Origin: Tetrahymena elliotti 4EA
Taxonomy: Eukaryota > Ciliophora > Oligohymenophorea > Hymenostomatida > Tetrahymenidae
Assembly: GCA_000231825.2 (NCBI GenBank)
Contig: JH720298.1
Span: 1,603,690 to 1,667,689 of the forward strand
DNA: 64,000 nt
Reading direction: 5' to 3'
This document shows, piece by piece, positions 53,665 through 64,000 of this stretch (positions are counted from its first letter, which is position 1; each line of letters opens with the position of its first letter). Both the position numbers and the translations under genes were made by a program. Under the pieces are notes generated by a model. That model made no database searches. It worked only from the letters and a program-made list of their open reading frames with translations, and was not told the DNA's origin.

Positions 53665-54068
53665 CTGTTTGGTGGTGCTAAAATCAAAAAGTAAAGAAAG
53701 ATATGACTAAGTTTAGAAGAAAGAAAGAAATAATGAATAGAAAGTAATTGATTGATTGATTTAAATTATTTTTTTGTTAGTTTTTCTATTTGTTTGTAAA
53801 GATTTATTGATTAATTCCTGTTGAATTTATTTAGTTTGTATATTTATTCCAACCAAATTAAGTTTGTATTGATTGAATTAATTTTTGTTTTTATAAATTA
53901 TTCAATTCACAAAATTTATATTTTTTTTCTGAAAAGATTAAAATTTTAATTGTCAAAAATTTTATACAAGCAATCAATCTAACAAACAAACAAACAAAAA
54001 GAGATTCTTTTAGCAAAGGTTCTATAATAAAGTATAAATCCATTCATTTAAGTAGATAGATAATCAAG
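53665..54068. other. Intergenic between divergently read genes
   Basis: A/T-rich promoter-type spacer with ATTG/GATT microsatellite-like tracts. No gene seen. Confidence 0.55.
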
Positions 54069-55218
54069 ATGTCAATCATTCATGCAGTTATTTGTAGAGG
54101 CAAGGAAACAACATTAGTAGAATATACCACTGCCTCTGGTACTTTCCCTTAGATTGCTAGGGAATTGTTGAAAGTAGTAGATTCAGAAACTAAATAGTTT
54201 ATTCCATATAATGACAAATATGTCTTCCATTATATCAATGAAAATGACTTTACTTATATGTGTTTAACTGATGCTCATTTCTCAAAGAAAAATTCTTTCG
54301 GTTTCTTGACTGATCTTAAAGAAAGATTCTTAAATACATTTACTTATGACTAAAGAATGGGTGCAATCAACTACTCCTTAAATAATGCTTTCGCTGAAAC
54401 TATTAAGAAACTTATGGTAAATTACTTGTTTTCTTTTATCATATTTCTTAGGTATTCCAAATTAGAGTAGTTTTAATATTATTTTAGCTAAATTAGACCT
54501 TAATAAGCCATCAAATAATTATATCAATTTAAAATTAGCTCTTTAAATTGCATTTTTCTAATTTAAAAATTAAATAATTAAAAAGGGTCAATACAGCAGC
54601 GACTTAGAAGACGATAAATTGACTTAGTTAAAGCATCAAATTAATGACTTAAAGAATATAACAGCTGCCAACATTGGTAAACTAACTTATAATTTGATTA
54701 GTTAATATGTTAAATATCAAGAATACTCATTTATGAAAGATAAGTTTAAAATTTAATTAGCATGCAAAATGAAATAGAAAAATTGAAATCTCTGCAAAAA
54801 AAAAGAAATTTCAAATGGAATAGAATATAAAAATAAATCAAATTTAGACAAAATTACTGAATTGAATATGAATTTACTAATTATGTTTTTGTTAATATAT
54901 TAATAGATAACTTAATTCAAAGATCAAATCGTATTGAATTGCTTGTCAGAACCACTTCAACAATGAACATTACTGCTAATAACATGAAATAATAAGTAAG
55001 TTTTGTTGATAATTAATTAACTAATTGAATAGAAATTATTTATGTTGAAAGAAACATATTATTTTATGAATTAATTGTTGAATTTTATTGATGAATATTT
55101 AACTAAAATTTAGGCTGGACAAATTAGAAGAGAAACTTACTTAAGAAGTATTAGAGTTAAATTAATAGTTGGTGCTGCTGCTGCACTTGGTACTCTTGGT
55201 TTCATCTTTCTCGTTTGA
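54069..55218 (+). CDS. Longin-type R-SNARE, VAMP7-like
   Basis: Four exons (54069-54416, 54586-54676, 54907-54995, 55114-55218) join in phase to 633 nt, or 210 residues. Residues 1-116 are a longin domain (starts MSIIHAVICRGKETTLVEYT; has YNDKYVFHYINENDFTYMCL). A SNARE motif follows, from about residue 122 to 183 (LKHQINDLKNITAANI, then DNLIQRSNRIELLVRTTST), with an Arg at the expected zero-layer position (QRSNR). A C-terminal membrane anchor comes last (VKLIVGAAAALGTLGFIFLV). The domain order is that of VAMP7/Ykt6-type longins; the transmembrane tail favours VAMP7 over Ykt6. It pairs with Q-SNAREs in endosomal, contractile-vacuole or exocytic fusion. No lesion is seen. Confidence 0.92.
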
Positions 55219-57075
55219 GATTAATAAATTAAAAAATAGTTATTAAAACAACATTTAATCACATTACACACACAGACTACTAATAACAAATAATAAGTAA
55301 TATAAATCCTATAAAATCCTATACAAAATTAACTTAATTAAAATCTTTATTCCTTCCTTATTTCATAGTATCTATGTTAGTTCATAAACCCTCTCTAAAT
55401 CATTCATTCAATATTAATTTATTTAATTTTTAAAACAATATAAATAAGTAACACATACAACTAAAAATAAAATTAATATATAAATCCTAATCTTAATTAA
55501 ATTCTTAATCCCTTCCTTGTTTCATAGTATCTATATTCATAAAGCTTCTCTAAATCATTCATTCATTTGTTTATTTATTCTTAATTTAACTAGGTACTCT
55601 TGGATTATATCATCCTTCTTGTATGAAGTTAATAAATTAATATTTAGTTATTAAAAAACGGACTACTTATCAATAACAAATAAAAAGTGATAAAATTCTA
55701 ATTAAAATTTTTATTCCTTTTTAATAATTTATATGTTAAATTATTTTTACTTAACTTGAATTTAAAGGATGTTAAGATGTTCGTTAAAACCAAAAGCAAA
55801 TTATTGTAGTAAAAAAGACAATGTAATAAGATATATGAATTATTATTTGAAAATTTATTTCATTTTACTTGATTTGATAAAATAGTAGAAAAATAAGAAT
55901 GATATTTCTTTTTATTTACTTCTTTCTCCAAATTTGAGGCTAAGAATAAAGATTTATAATTACATTCAAAAAATTGTAAGTAGTTATAATAAACCAAAAT
56001 TAATTTTAAAAGTTATTTAATATCATTACACTCAATTTGTTTACTATTTAGCTCCTTAAAATATAAAAACGAAATAAAATTAATAATCAATCATTCAATC
56101 ATTTATTTTAACTAGTTAGTTCTTTATCTATCTATTTTATTAATCTTTTACTATTATTTAACTACTAATTAATATTTTCTCTTTCTTCTCTAACACACTT
56201 TTACATTTTTTTTGTAATATTTAAAATTATTAACAAAAGTATCATAAATAATATATCATTGAAATAAGAAAATTTTATGTATCCTAATTTTCTTAGAAAT
56301 CTAATTAATTACAAAAAAAAACAGAATATATTTTTATTTTTATAATTAGTAATAAAAATTGTTAAATTTTTTTTATAAATTAACATTTCCCTCATATTAA
56401 TTACAATATAATCTTTATTTAAATAAACTAAAATAATGTTAGATATTTGCTTGACCTCATTAAATTCGAATTTCTATTAAATTTTGTAAATTTTTGGTTT
56501 TACATATAACAAAAGGAAAAAATATTAATTAGAGGTATCATACATAAAATAATATTTTTACAACAAATCAATCTCTGACATTTAAATTGATGAATAATTG
56601 TTGTAAAAAATAACAAAAAAAAAAGATGTAAAACTTTTTTTAATTCTATCCAATCTAAAACCTTCAAATAAAAAAATTTGATATGATTTGTTTTTCTTTT
56701 AAATTTAAATTAAAATGTAATTTTCTTGTTATGAAGCATAATTTAATTTATCATTTTTTTTGAATTCATTGAAGATAATTAAATTAAATTGAATAAAATA
56801 ATAATTTAAATTCATTTTTTAGTTCTAAATTTGATACAAAATTAAATTTAAAAATAAAATAGAAAAATGATGAAATCTTTTATTTGTTTTGAATTTCCAG
56901 AAACATCTAAACTTTTTGAAAAAATGATAATCTATATAGAAGAAAACAAGCATATGTAATTAAGACATTTTTTTGAATACTGTACTGATATATACAAATT
57001 AGCTTAAAGCCTTTTGTAATCTAATTAAATTCATTAAGATTAATAATATTAGAAAAAATAAATATCTGAAAAAAA
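55219..57075. other. Intergenic with duplicated 3' ends of the SNARE gene
   Basis: The first 500 nt repeat the end of the SNARE gene and its 3' flank. From about 55740 to 57075 the DNA is A/T-rich without recognisable content. Confidence 0.6.
55341..55740. repeat. Degenerate tandem copies of the SNARE 3' end and flank
   Basis: A piece near 55593 (ggtactcttgg, then a run up to gaagttaataaattaa) matches the terminal SNARE exon at 55189 and its flank, but the frame is lost. The block with ttccttncttntttcatagt, atctat and tctctaaatcattcattca occurs near 55341-55412 and again near 55495-55563. This is local duplication of non-functional sequence. Confidence 0.7.
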
Positions 57076-58173
57076 ATGAATTACATGAACAAATTTATAA
57101 CATATTATGATAATATGGTGAAAATAAAGTTTTATGTGAAAGCTTCTTTAATTACCGGATGCTTGGGCTATACATATTACAAATATAATAGCATAATTTC
57201 TTACAAAGAGGCACTAAAATAGAAGTTTTTCGACTTCAAAGAATCAAATATATAGAAAATTAAAGATTATTACTAAGATGAGAGAGTATAACAAATAGTT
57301 GAAAAGGTCAAAAAAGTCAATACTTAAGCTATTGAAATGAAAAACTAATTGAAAGAGATTATCTCAAATGAAGAAAAGATTAATGAAATTAAAACTAGAG
57401 CATCAGAAAAAGTAGAAAGGGCTAATTAAATAAAAGATGGGATATTAGAAAAAGTAAAAGAAAGTGAAAAATTAAATAACATGACTTAATATTTAAAATC
57501 ATATCAGTAAAAGCTACCTTTCAACTAAGAGAAAAATGCTTAAGGAAATAATTAGAGTTAAAATAACTAATAAAATAATAGCAAGCTTATAGAAGAAAAA
57601 CAATAGAGTATTAATAATACTGTATCTGTTAGTGATAATAGTACTATATCAATTAGTGATAATAATACTTTATTAGTTAGTGATAAATATACTGCATTAG
57701 TTAGTGATAATAAAACTTAAATACAATAAAATAGTTTGGATAAATAAAATAATGAGTAAAGGGAAATTAACTAAGAAAACTCAAAAAAAGATTAAATAAA
57801 AGGTGTAAAATCTCATTTCTTCAAAAAAGTGGAAGCAGCTTAAAATTTGAAAGATGGTATTAAAAAAAATATAGAAAAAAGAGTTGAAGTAAAAAAATTA
57901 GTTGAATAAATTAGTGAATAAAAATAAAAGCTATTTTCTAATGTCAATGAAGTTTAAAATTCAGCCGATGAAATAAAAAATGTTAATAAAATCTATGAAG
58001 ATACTAAAAAAGCTAATTATCTTTATTCATAGTAAATTAAAGCTTAATAATATTTGCACTACATCACAAATTCAATTAAATTCTTATTTAAGGTGCTTCA
58101 AATTATATTTTCAACTATTTTTAACCTAAAATCTGAAAAAATCCTTGAACAAAAAGTGATCGATTAAAAGTGA
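57076..58173 (+). CDS. Membrane-anchored coiled-coil protein, unrecognised
   Basis: Single exon, 365 residues, TGA at 58171. An N-terminal hydrophobic stretch (ASLITGCLGYTYYKYN) is the likely membrane anchor. Lys/Glu-rich coiled coil follows (ERVQQIVEKVKKVNTQAIEM; ETVERANQ-type segments), then an Asn/Gln linker. That linker leads into four tandem copies of a VSDN(N/K)T motif (about residues 178-215), a second coiled coil and a C-terminal hydrophobic segment (FLFKVLQIIFSTIF). The layout suggests a helical tether or scaffold on a membrane. I do not recognise a family, and similarity to other coiled coils may be composition only. Confidence 0.68.
57610..57720 (+). repeat. Short in-frame tandem repeat (VSDN-type)
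   Basis: Four imperfect copies of a unit of about 30 nt (gttagtgataatagtact and variants) lie within the coiled-coil protein gene. Each gives a roughly 10-residue Ser-Asp-Asn-Thr module. Confidence 0.75.
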
Positions 58174-60572
58174 AAAAAATAGATGGATAATTTGAAGCAT
58201 TTCATTTCAAGATATATTTTAAAAGTTAATCTGTCTCACTTAGAATACGAAACAATATCAGCTTTTATTATTTTATCTCAGAAGCATTTATATAATATAA
58301 ATTGAGCTAAATTTTGCTATTATTCTATTAATGTTCTCTTTAGCTATTCTTAGTTAAGATAGAACTAGACTTAGATCTCTTCATAATAAGAATTATAAAA
58401 TAGAAAATTTGTGTGGATTTTCTAGCAAATTAAATGTACAAACATTTTTGAAAATGAATTAAATTAGAAAATAAATGTAAATTAAAAGTTTATGTAATCA
58501 TATTTCAAACAACACTAAATTTATTTTTAAGCGAATATAAATTAACTTACAATGAAAAAAGGATAAATTTTGTTTAAACTCATTTAAAGTTTAAAAAAAA
58601 TCTTTATTGTTAGAAATATAATCTATTTTTTTGTTTTAAAATATTCAAATTAGTTTTGGAATAACGTTTTTTAGTTAGTTTTATATAAAATTAATTAAAG
58701 TAACAAAAAACTGCTGTAAATCTTTTAGTTTGTTACAGCGGTCTCAAAAATTACTTTTTAAACATTTTCTCTATTCTTTTTTCCATACCTCCACTATAAA
58801 AGTAATTATCAAATCAACTCTCCAACTAATTATACTAATTAGAGTATATAATTTTCTAAAATTTAAAGCAAATAATCATGTTGAAACTAATATTATTAAA
58901 TATATTTAATAGAAATATGATTTAGTTATTCTAATAATTAATTCTGAATTGACAGATTATTTACTTAGAATACTTATTAATTAATTTACAAGGTATTACA
59001 TACAAGTTAAAACTATAAATTATTTTCAAAACACTAAGTTAATATATATATTAAAAGATTTGTATACTATTTATTGGATTAAGAGTTTTTGGGTATTATT
59101 ACATGAGGTCGAGTCAGCAAATAATAAATTATTTAAGATTCTAATTTAATGCTACAATTTTCATTTAAATATTGATTATTTTTTATATTCTTACTGATTG
59201 AATTTTCAAGATTAAAAATGCTTAAATGGATATTAGTTTTGGTAATGTTTTATAAAACTTGTGCAAATTGACAAATAAATAGATGAATCTTAAGGTTTAT
59301 CATAATAATAATAATATAATTAAATAATGTAGAAAAAATTTATATATTTAATTAGTAATTTATTATCCATCTCTGTATATTTTTCTAACAATAAATAATA
59401 GAATTTTTTACAATATTGTATTATAATTAAATTAGATAATAATTATACTTTATTATCTTATAAGAATTTCTATGATATTATTAAATTTAATTTGTTCATA
59501 AAAGAGAACATTATAATAATTTCAAAAATAAAAAAATAAGTTCAATACATTTCCCCTTTTTCAATATCAAAAAATGTATTTTTGGATAGATAGACTAACA
59601 GTTTATAATTCATAAAAATAAATTTCTTTTTCCTTTTAAATATTTTGCATTCCAAAATGTAAAAAACTCAAAGAAAACTCAGCAATTTTGCAATATTTCA
59701 ATTTTTTTGTATTGATTTTAAATGTTAGATGAAGGATTTATAAGAAATAAAAAAAGATTAAGTATTTTTTAGTATTTAGGCTTTTCTTTCTTTCTTTATC
59801 TGTTTTCCTAATAATTTTAGATTGCTTTTTAAAGCAAATATTATGAAATCACAGTATATTAGTAGACTCTAAAAATAGAACAAAAATAATTAGATGGTAA
59901 TAAACTTTGTAGTGTAAATTTTAAGGAAGTAAGCAAATAAATTAGGTAATAAATAAATAAAAAATTATCTCTTATTCAGTTGCAAGAAATAAATGAAATA
60001 TTTACCACAAAAATTTTATGAAATTTCTCAACTGACATTTATGTTTACTTGAACTGCTTTCATAGATATTTATATTTGATGAGAAGTTGATAAAATAATC
60101 TATTTAGAATGAGTAAATAGATTAATTATAAATAATTAATATTATTAATTTCAAACGGCCTTTTAGAAATAATAAATTTTGATAAACCTTCAGATATCTC
60201 TTTCAGATTTTATTTTTCTATCAACTATTTTCAAATCAATTCCTAAGTCAAAAAGTTTTCGATTTATGATAATTTTACATAAAACTGTTCATGAATGAAA
60301 GAGAAATCATTATTTTTTGTAAAATATACATTTCTGAAAGTATTTCAACAAATAAAGCCTTTTTACATTTTTTTTGTATTTTATGAAACTTTTCATAGCA
60401 TTTCAACTCTAAAATTACTAAATTATTTAGTCTAATAAGTTATTAAATGATTGAAAGGTATTTAAAGTGTAAGTAAGATACTTAGATAAAAAAAGAAAAG
60501 AGAGAGTAAAAAAAATAAAATAAGTTTTTATATTGAAATAAATTTTAAGAAGAACAAAATAGATAAATTGTC
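58174..60572. other. Intergenic
   Basis: About 2.4 kb of A/T-rich DNA. I see one perfect 7-bp inverted repeat with a 13-nt loop (58713-58739, GCTGTAA/TTACAGC) and no supportable gene. Confidence 0.55.
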
Positions 60573-60923
60573 ATGCAGCCTTTGTGTATATATTTATTGA
60601 TATTTGCTGAAAGTTTTTGTTCAAAATAAAATGAAAAAGAAAGTAACTATTAAATATAATATAAATAGAATAGATTCATAGCAAGATAAAAAATTTAATT
60701 TAATAAGAATAATATTTGTTCCAGAACAAATTATAGTGCATTCAGCCTTTTTCATGAAATAGATGCTTGTTGTGGAATGAATTAAAAAGAGGATTTATAC
60801 TATTTCTTTGTTATTAATCAATTAGTGGAATAAAAAGAAGAGATTAAATACAAAATTAATACTGGTGATGATAATAGATGGAAGCAAGAAAAAGAGTATA
60901 GAAGTATCTTTTATTGTTAGTGA
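60573..60923 (+). CDS. Possible small secreted protein
   Basis: An open frame of 116 codons, ATG to TGA. The N-terminus (MQPLCIYLLIFAESFCSK) looks like a signal peptide. The body contains six or more Cys and a balanced stretch (SLFHEIDACCGMNQKEDLYY). There is no splice or homology support, and a frame of this length can occur by chance with one stop codon. It may also be a fragment of a longer gene. Confidence 0.35.
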
Positions 60924-61945
60924 TATTAATTTAGCTATTTACAAATGAATTAAGAAAGGATGATTAATATGTTTACTTATTTACCGTGTGGCTAATAAAT
61001 GTTTTTTTAAGATATCAACCAAAAACAGAAACACACTCTCTTTTTAATTTGATTGGAGAGTATTATCAAAGTAAATAAATACATGTAATAAGCTTATATG
61101 TTGAAAAATATTAAATTTTCTATTCATAATTTAATAGAGGCATAATCAAATTTTCAGTGGGAAAAATGTGAAAAAAAATTTGTTCAAAATGACTTTATAA
61201 TCTAGATGAAAATAATTCAAAATTAAAAGAAAATTATTAATTAAAGCATTGAGAAAAAAACACAAACACTTGATTACATTTCAAAAAATAATTAAAAACA
61301 GTAAGAATTAATTATCTCTAATTTAATCAAAAACAGCTTGATTGCTTGCTTGGTTTCGAGCAACTAACAAAGAAAAAAAGCTTATCAGTCACTCTATCAA
61401 ATAAATTAAATAGTTTTTCGACAAGCATCGATTCTTATAATATTAATTAAAACAGAAATTTAGTTTTCTAAAAAAAAATTAGCAAACAAACAAATCAAAA
61501 AGAAATAAAGAAACAAATAAACAACAAAGCAACTAAATAGATCTCTTGATTGATTAATTGATAGCTAATTGGTGGAGAAATAGGATAAATATTATTATTA
61601 TTTTTATCTGTTATTGAATAAAGAGCGTCAAAATAAAATAAATATCTGAGTATTCATTTTTTTTCGTCTTAAAAGTAACTGAAAAATCATTTAATATAAC
61701 ACAAAGAAAGATACCTCTCTTCTTGAAAATTAAAAGGCAATTAATAAAAATCTATCGTCTTTCTATCTGACAGTTATAGTACTACTAGTTTACAGATTGA
61801 TTGATTTAAAATATAAATAGAATATTATAAAATTAATTACTTGATAGTATAAGAAATAATTATTCTGATTGAGGATTAATTATAAATATTAAATAAATTA
61901 AATAAGGAATCTAATTTACCAAATTACATTTTCTGAAGAATAAAT
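60924..61945. other. Intergenic, 5' flank of the TLDc gene
   Basis: A/T-rich with A-runs and short-motif tracts. No gene recognised. Confidence 0.6.
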
Positions 61946-63808
61946 ATGTTTTCGTTTTTTAGGAGGAAGAAAAGTAGCAAAGAAGCTGCTAAATAAAATA
62001 ACAACGCACCTGACTGTGATGAATCAAACTTTTAATCAAGCGGATTTATGTTTGAGACACAGGAAGGATAGATATCTGCCAAATTTAAGAAGGCATAGAC
62101 TATAAGCGCTTTCAATAATCATGGGTCTAAGAAAGATAATGATAGCAACTCTAGCACAAAATCAAACTCACCATAAATACCCAATCTTTAACAGACAATG
62201 TCTTGTCCACCTATTTAATAGAAAATATTTATCGAGTACACAGTTTAGAAGGAAGAGACTTTGGATGATATTTGCTTGAAATTTAATATGGATAAGAAAT
62301 TTTTAATGGAGCTAAATTAAGTATATGAGGAGGATAAAATTCCCAAATTTTTGGTAGTAGAAGCAACACCTATTTAACAATAAATAATAAGAAATCATGC
62401 TCTGAAAGAAGAGACAGTAAAGATTATTGAAAAAAATACTAACTTGTTAGGAGATAATAAAAATGCCTCTTAAAACTAAGATACTTAAGACATGGAAGAA
62501 CTAAAATAGAAAATAGCTTTTTTCTAAAATCTTGAGAAAAATGAGGATTTTCATATGAAATTAATTACTGATAATGGAATAATCAATGGTACTTTAATTG
62601 TAAATAGCTTTATGATACATTTTTCACCTGAAATGAAAGACTTCAAACGCTTACAAAAAGAAATAGAGCATTTCAAATCAAAAAAAGCTAACAAATATCA
62701 TAAATTTGAGAATAATGATTTAGGAGATTATTCTGTTACATTAGATTTCAATGATATCTTCCTAGCTGATGTTAATGTAGTTGAGGCTATACAGACATAA
62801 AACACCTCCACATCTAAAAAAATGTAAGTTAAGCTTGACATATTTTTGACACAGGCTCTGAATTGGTCTGGTAATTCCTCAAATAAAAGTTACTTAAAGG
62901 TAGAGTTTCTTTCATCAGAAACATTTGAACCTAAAAGCGAAGACGACTGTGAAAATATTGGTAGGACATATGTCCATTATATCCTATAAAAGGTATAATA
63001 TTTAATTGGAAAAAGCAGAAGCCATAATGAGGCAATAAATTAATTTACTGACAACTTCGAAATGCAGCCATCTTAAAGTATAGTAAAACACTTCTAGGTA
63101 GTCTCATGTGATTCTTTATAATTAATGAATATAGACTCTGACTCTCTGTTTAGTACTGAGCAAATTAACCCACCTAGACTCTAAATTTATCCATCATTAA
63201 TTGTTGGATCTACTTCTTCTCCAACAGAAACTATTACTACTGGACCGCTAGCCTACAACAAGATATTAAATTAATAATAATTTGAATAAATTGTTGATAG
63301 ACTCCCTTGTTACATTCAAAATAATGACTGGTACTTAGTTTACTGTCCAATCAAGCATGGATTTTCATATGAATAAATGATTAAAAAAACATAAAATATA
63401 GGTCCCCATATTATTGTCATAAGAGATGCCAAGCATAAATACATTTTTGGTGCATTTGTCACCCAAGGATGGGTTAAAAGTTCTTCCACATATGGCTCTG
63501 CTGAATCTTTCTTATTTTCCTTCAAAAAAAATCCTGATAGCTATTAGCGCAAGTACCAAAATATTTTGTGTTACAGAAATAGAACAGGTTCAACTCAAAT
63601 TTAATACTGCAGTGAAAATGGTATTGCCATAGGAATAGACACTAAGTTTGCCTTATTCATCCACTTTTCTCTCAGCAAAGGTACCACCCACTCAACTCGT
63701 CTTATGCAAAACGATCTACTCACAGAATCAAGTGATTTCAAAATTAGTGATTTTGAAATTTGGGGCTTAGACTAATCCAAGGTGAACGCTTAATCGATGC
63801 AATCTTGA
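61946..63808 (+). CDS. LysM-TLDc protein, OXR1/NCOA7-like
   Basis: Single exon, 620 residues, ATG at 61946 and TGA at 63806. A basic, disordered N-terminus is followed by a LysM domain (about 93-140: IEYTVQKEETLDDICLKF, then MELNQVYEEDKIPKFLVV). A GRAM-like middle region with GIINGTLIVNSFMIHFSPE lies at about 208-230, and a full TLDc domain spans about 430-612. The TLDc domain shows WYLVYCPIKHGFSYEQMI, KYIFGAFVTQGWVKSS, YGSAESFLFSF, GIDTKFALFIHFSLSKG and the terminal SDFEIWGLD. This order is that of the OXR1/NCOA7 family, which protects against oxidative stress and, through TLDc, binds the V-ATPase. No catalytic residues are expected. There are no membrane or secretion signals, so it is probably cytosolic. 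The full-length frame without introns is unusual for this window. Confidence 0.93.
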
Positions 63809-64000
63809 AAAAATAAAATAGAAACAAATCTTGTGTTCTGAAAGAAATTAAATTAGTTAATTACTCTGCTTATTTTAATAGACATCTCTTTCAATCTTTA
63901 TCTTTTATTATGCTTGAACATTTTTTGGTACTACCTACTAAATATCAAATTCTTATTTTCTTGTTTGAGGAGCAAATTAAAATTTATCTTTAATTTTAAT
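63809..64000. other. 3' flank of the TLDc gene
   Basis: A/T-rich DNA after the stop codon up to the window edge. No gene seen. Confidence 0.6.

Noticed and set aside
58713..58739. Hairpin GCTGTAA/TTACAGC
   Set aside because: Seven base pairs with a 13-nt loop is within chance for this length of DNA, and no RNA gene context was seen.

Overview
The window reads as nuclear DNA of a ciliate, most likely Tetrahymena or a close relative. Base composition is extremely A/T-rich. Throughout the genes TAA and TAG lie inside well-conserved domains at glutamine-type positions, and TGA is the only codon that ends a frame. Introns are short to medium, AT-rich and GT..AG. Read with the standard code, almost every gene here would be shattered. 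All gene models below use TAA/TAG = Gln; exon joins were checked by reading-frame arithmetic, and total coding lengths are multiples of three unless I say otherwise.

Layout. 0-12 kb: one minus-strand gene for a giant (about 3,377-residue) coiled-coil golgin with a C-terminal GRIP/GRAB-like domain. 12.8-15.6 kb: a minus-strand RCC1-repeat protein with a mitochondrial-type presequence. 16.9-19.5 kb: a minus-strand leucine-rich-repeat (LRR) gene in which nine successive repeats are each one 90-nt exon. 20.8-22.6 kb: a decayed TPR-repeat gene on the plus strand. 23.75-26.45 kb: a WDR89-like WD40 protein and a small two-helix membrane protein (minus). 27.8-34.2 kb: a TOG/HEAT-array microtubule-type protein (plus). 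35.95-39.3 kb: a DP-family (E2F partner) transcription factor (minus) with an E2F-like palindrome in its first intron. 43.2-44.1 kb: a COPI-associated family membrane protein (minus). 45.1-46.6 kb: a UMP-CMP/adenylate-type kinase (plus). 47.6-49.8 kb: an unrecognised acidic protein (plus). 51.2-52.7 kb: a small unrecognised protein with a partly unresolved 3' end (plus). 53.4-53.7 kb: a tiny two-exon gene (minus). 54.1-55.2 kb: a VAMP7-like longin R-SNARE (plus), followed by degenerate duplications of its 3' end. 57.1-58.2 kb: an unrecognised membrane-anchored coiled-coil protein (plus). 61.9-63.8 kb: a LysM-TLDc (OXR1/NCOA7-type) protein (plus).

There is no operon logic, as expected for a eukaryote. 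There is still a loose membrane-traffic theme (golgin, COPI-associated protein, VAMP7-like SNARE), plus separate nuclear, mitochondrial and cytoskeletal genes. I saw no rRNA, tRNA, CRISPR array, transposon, telomere repeat or chromosome-breakage motif. The most unusual structures are the phase-locked one-repeat-per-exon LRR array, the paired GCGCC/GGCGC palindrome inside the DP gene, several introns and intergenic stretches built of degenerate tandem repeats, and a TPR gene caught in decay.
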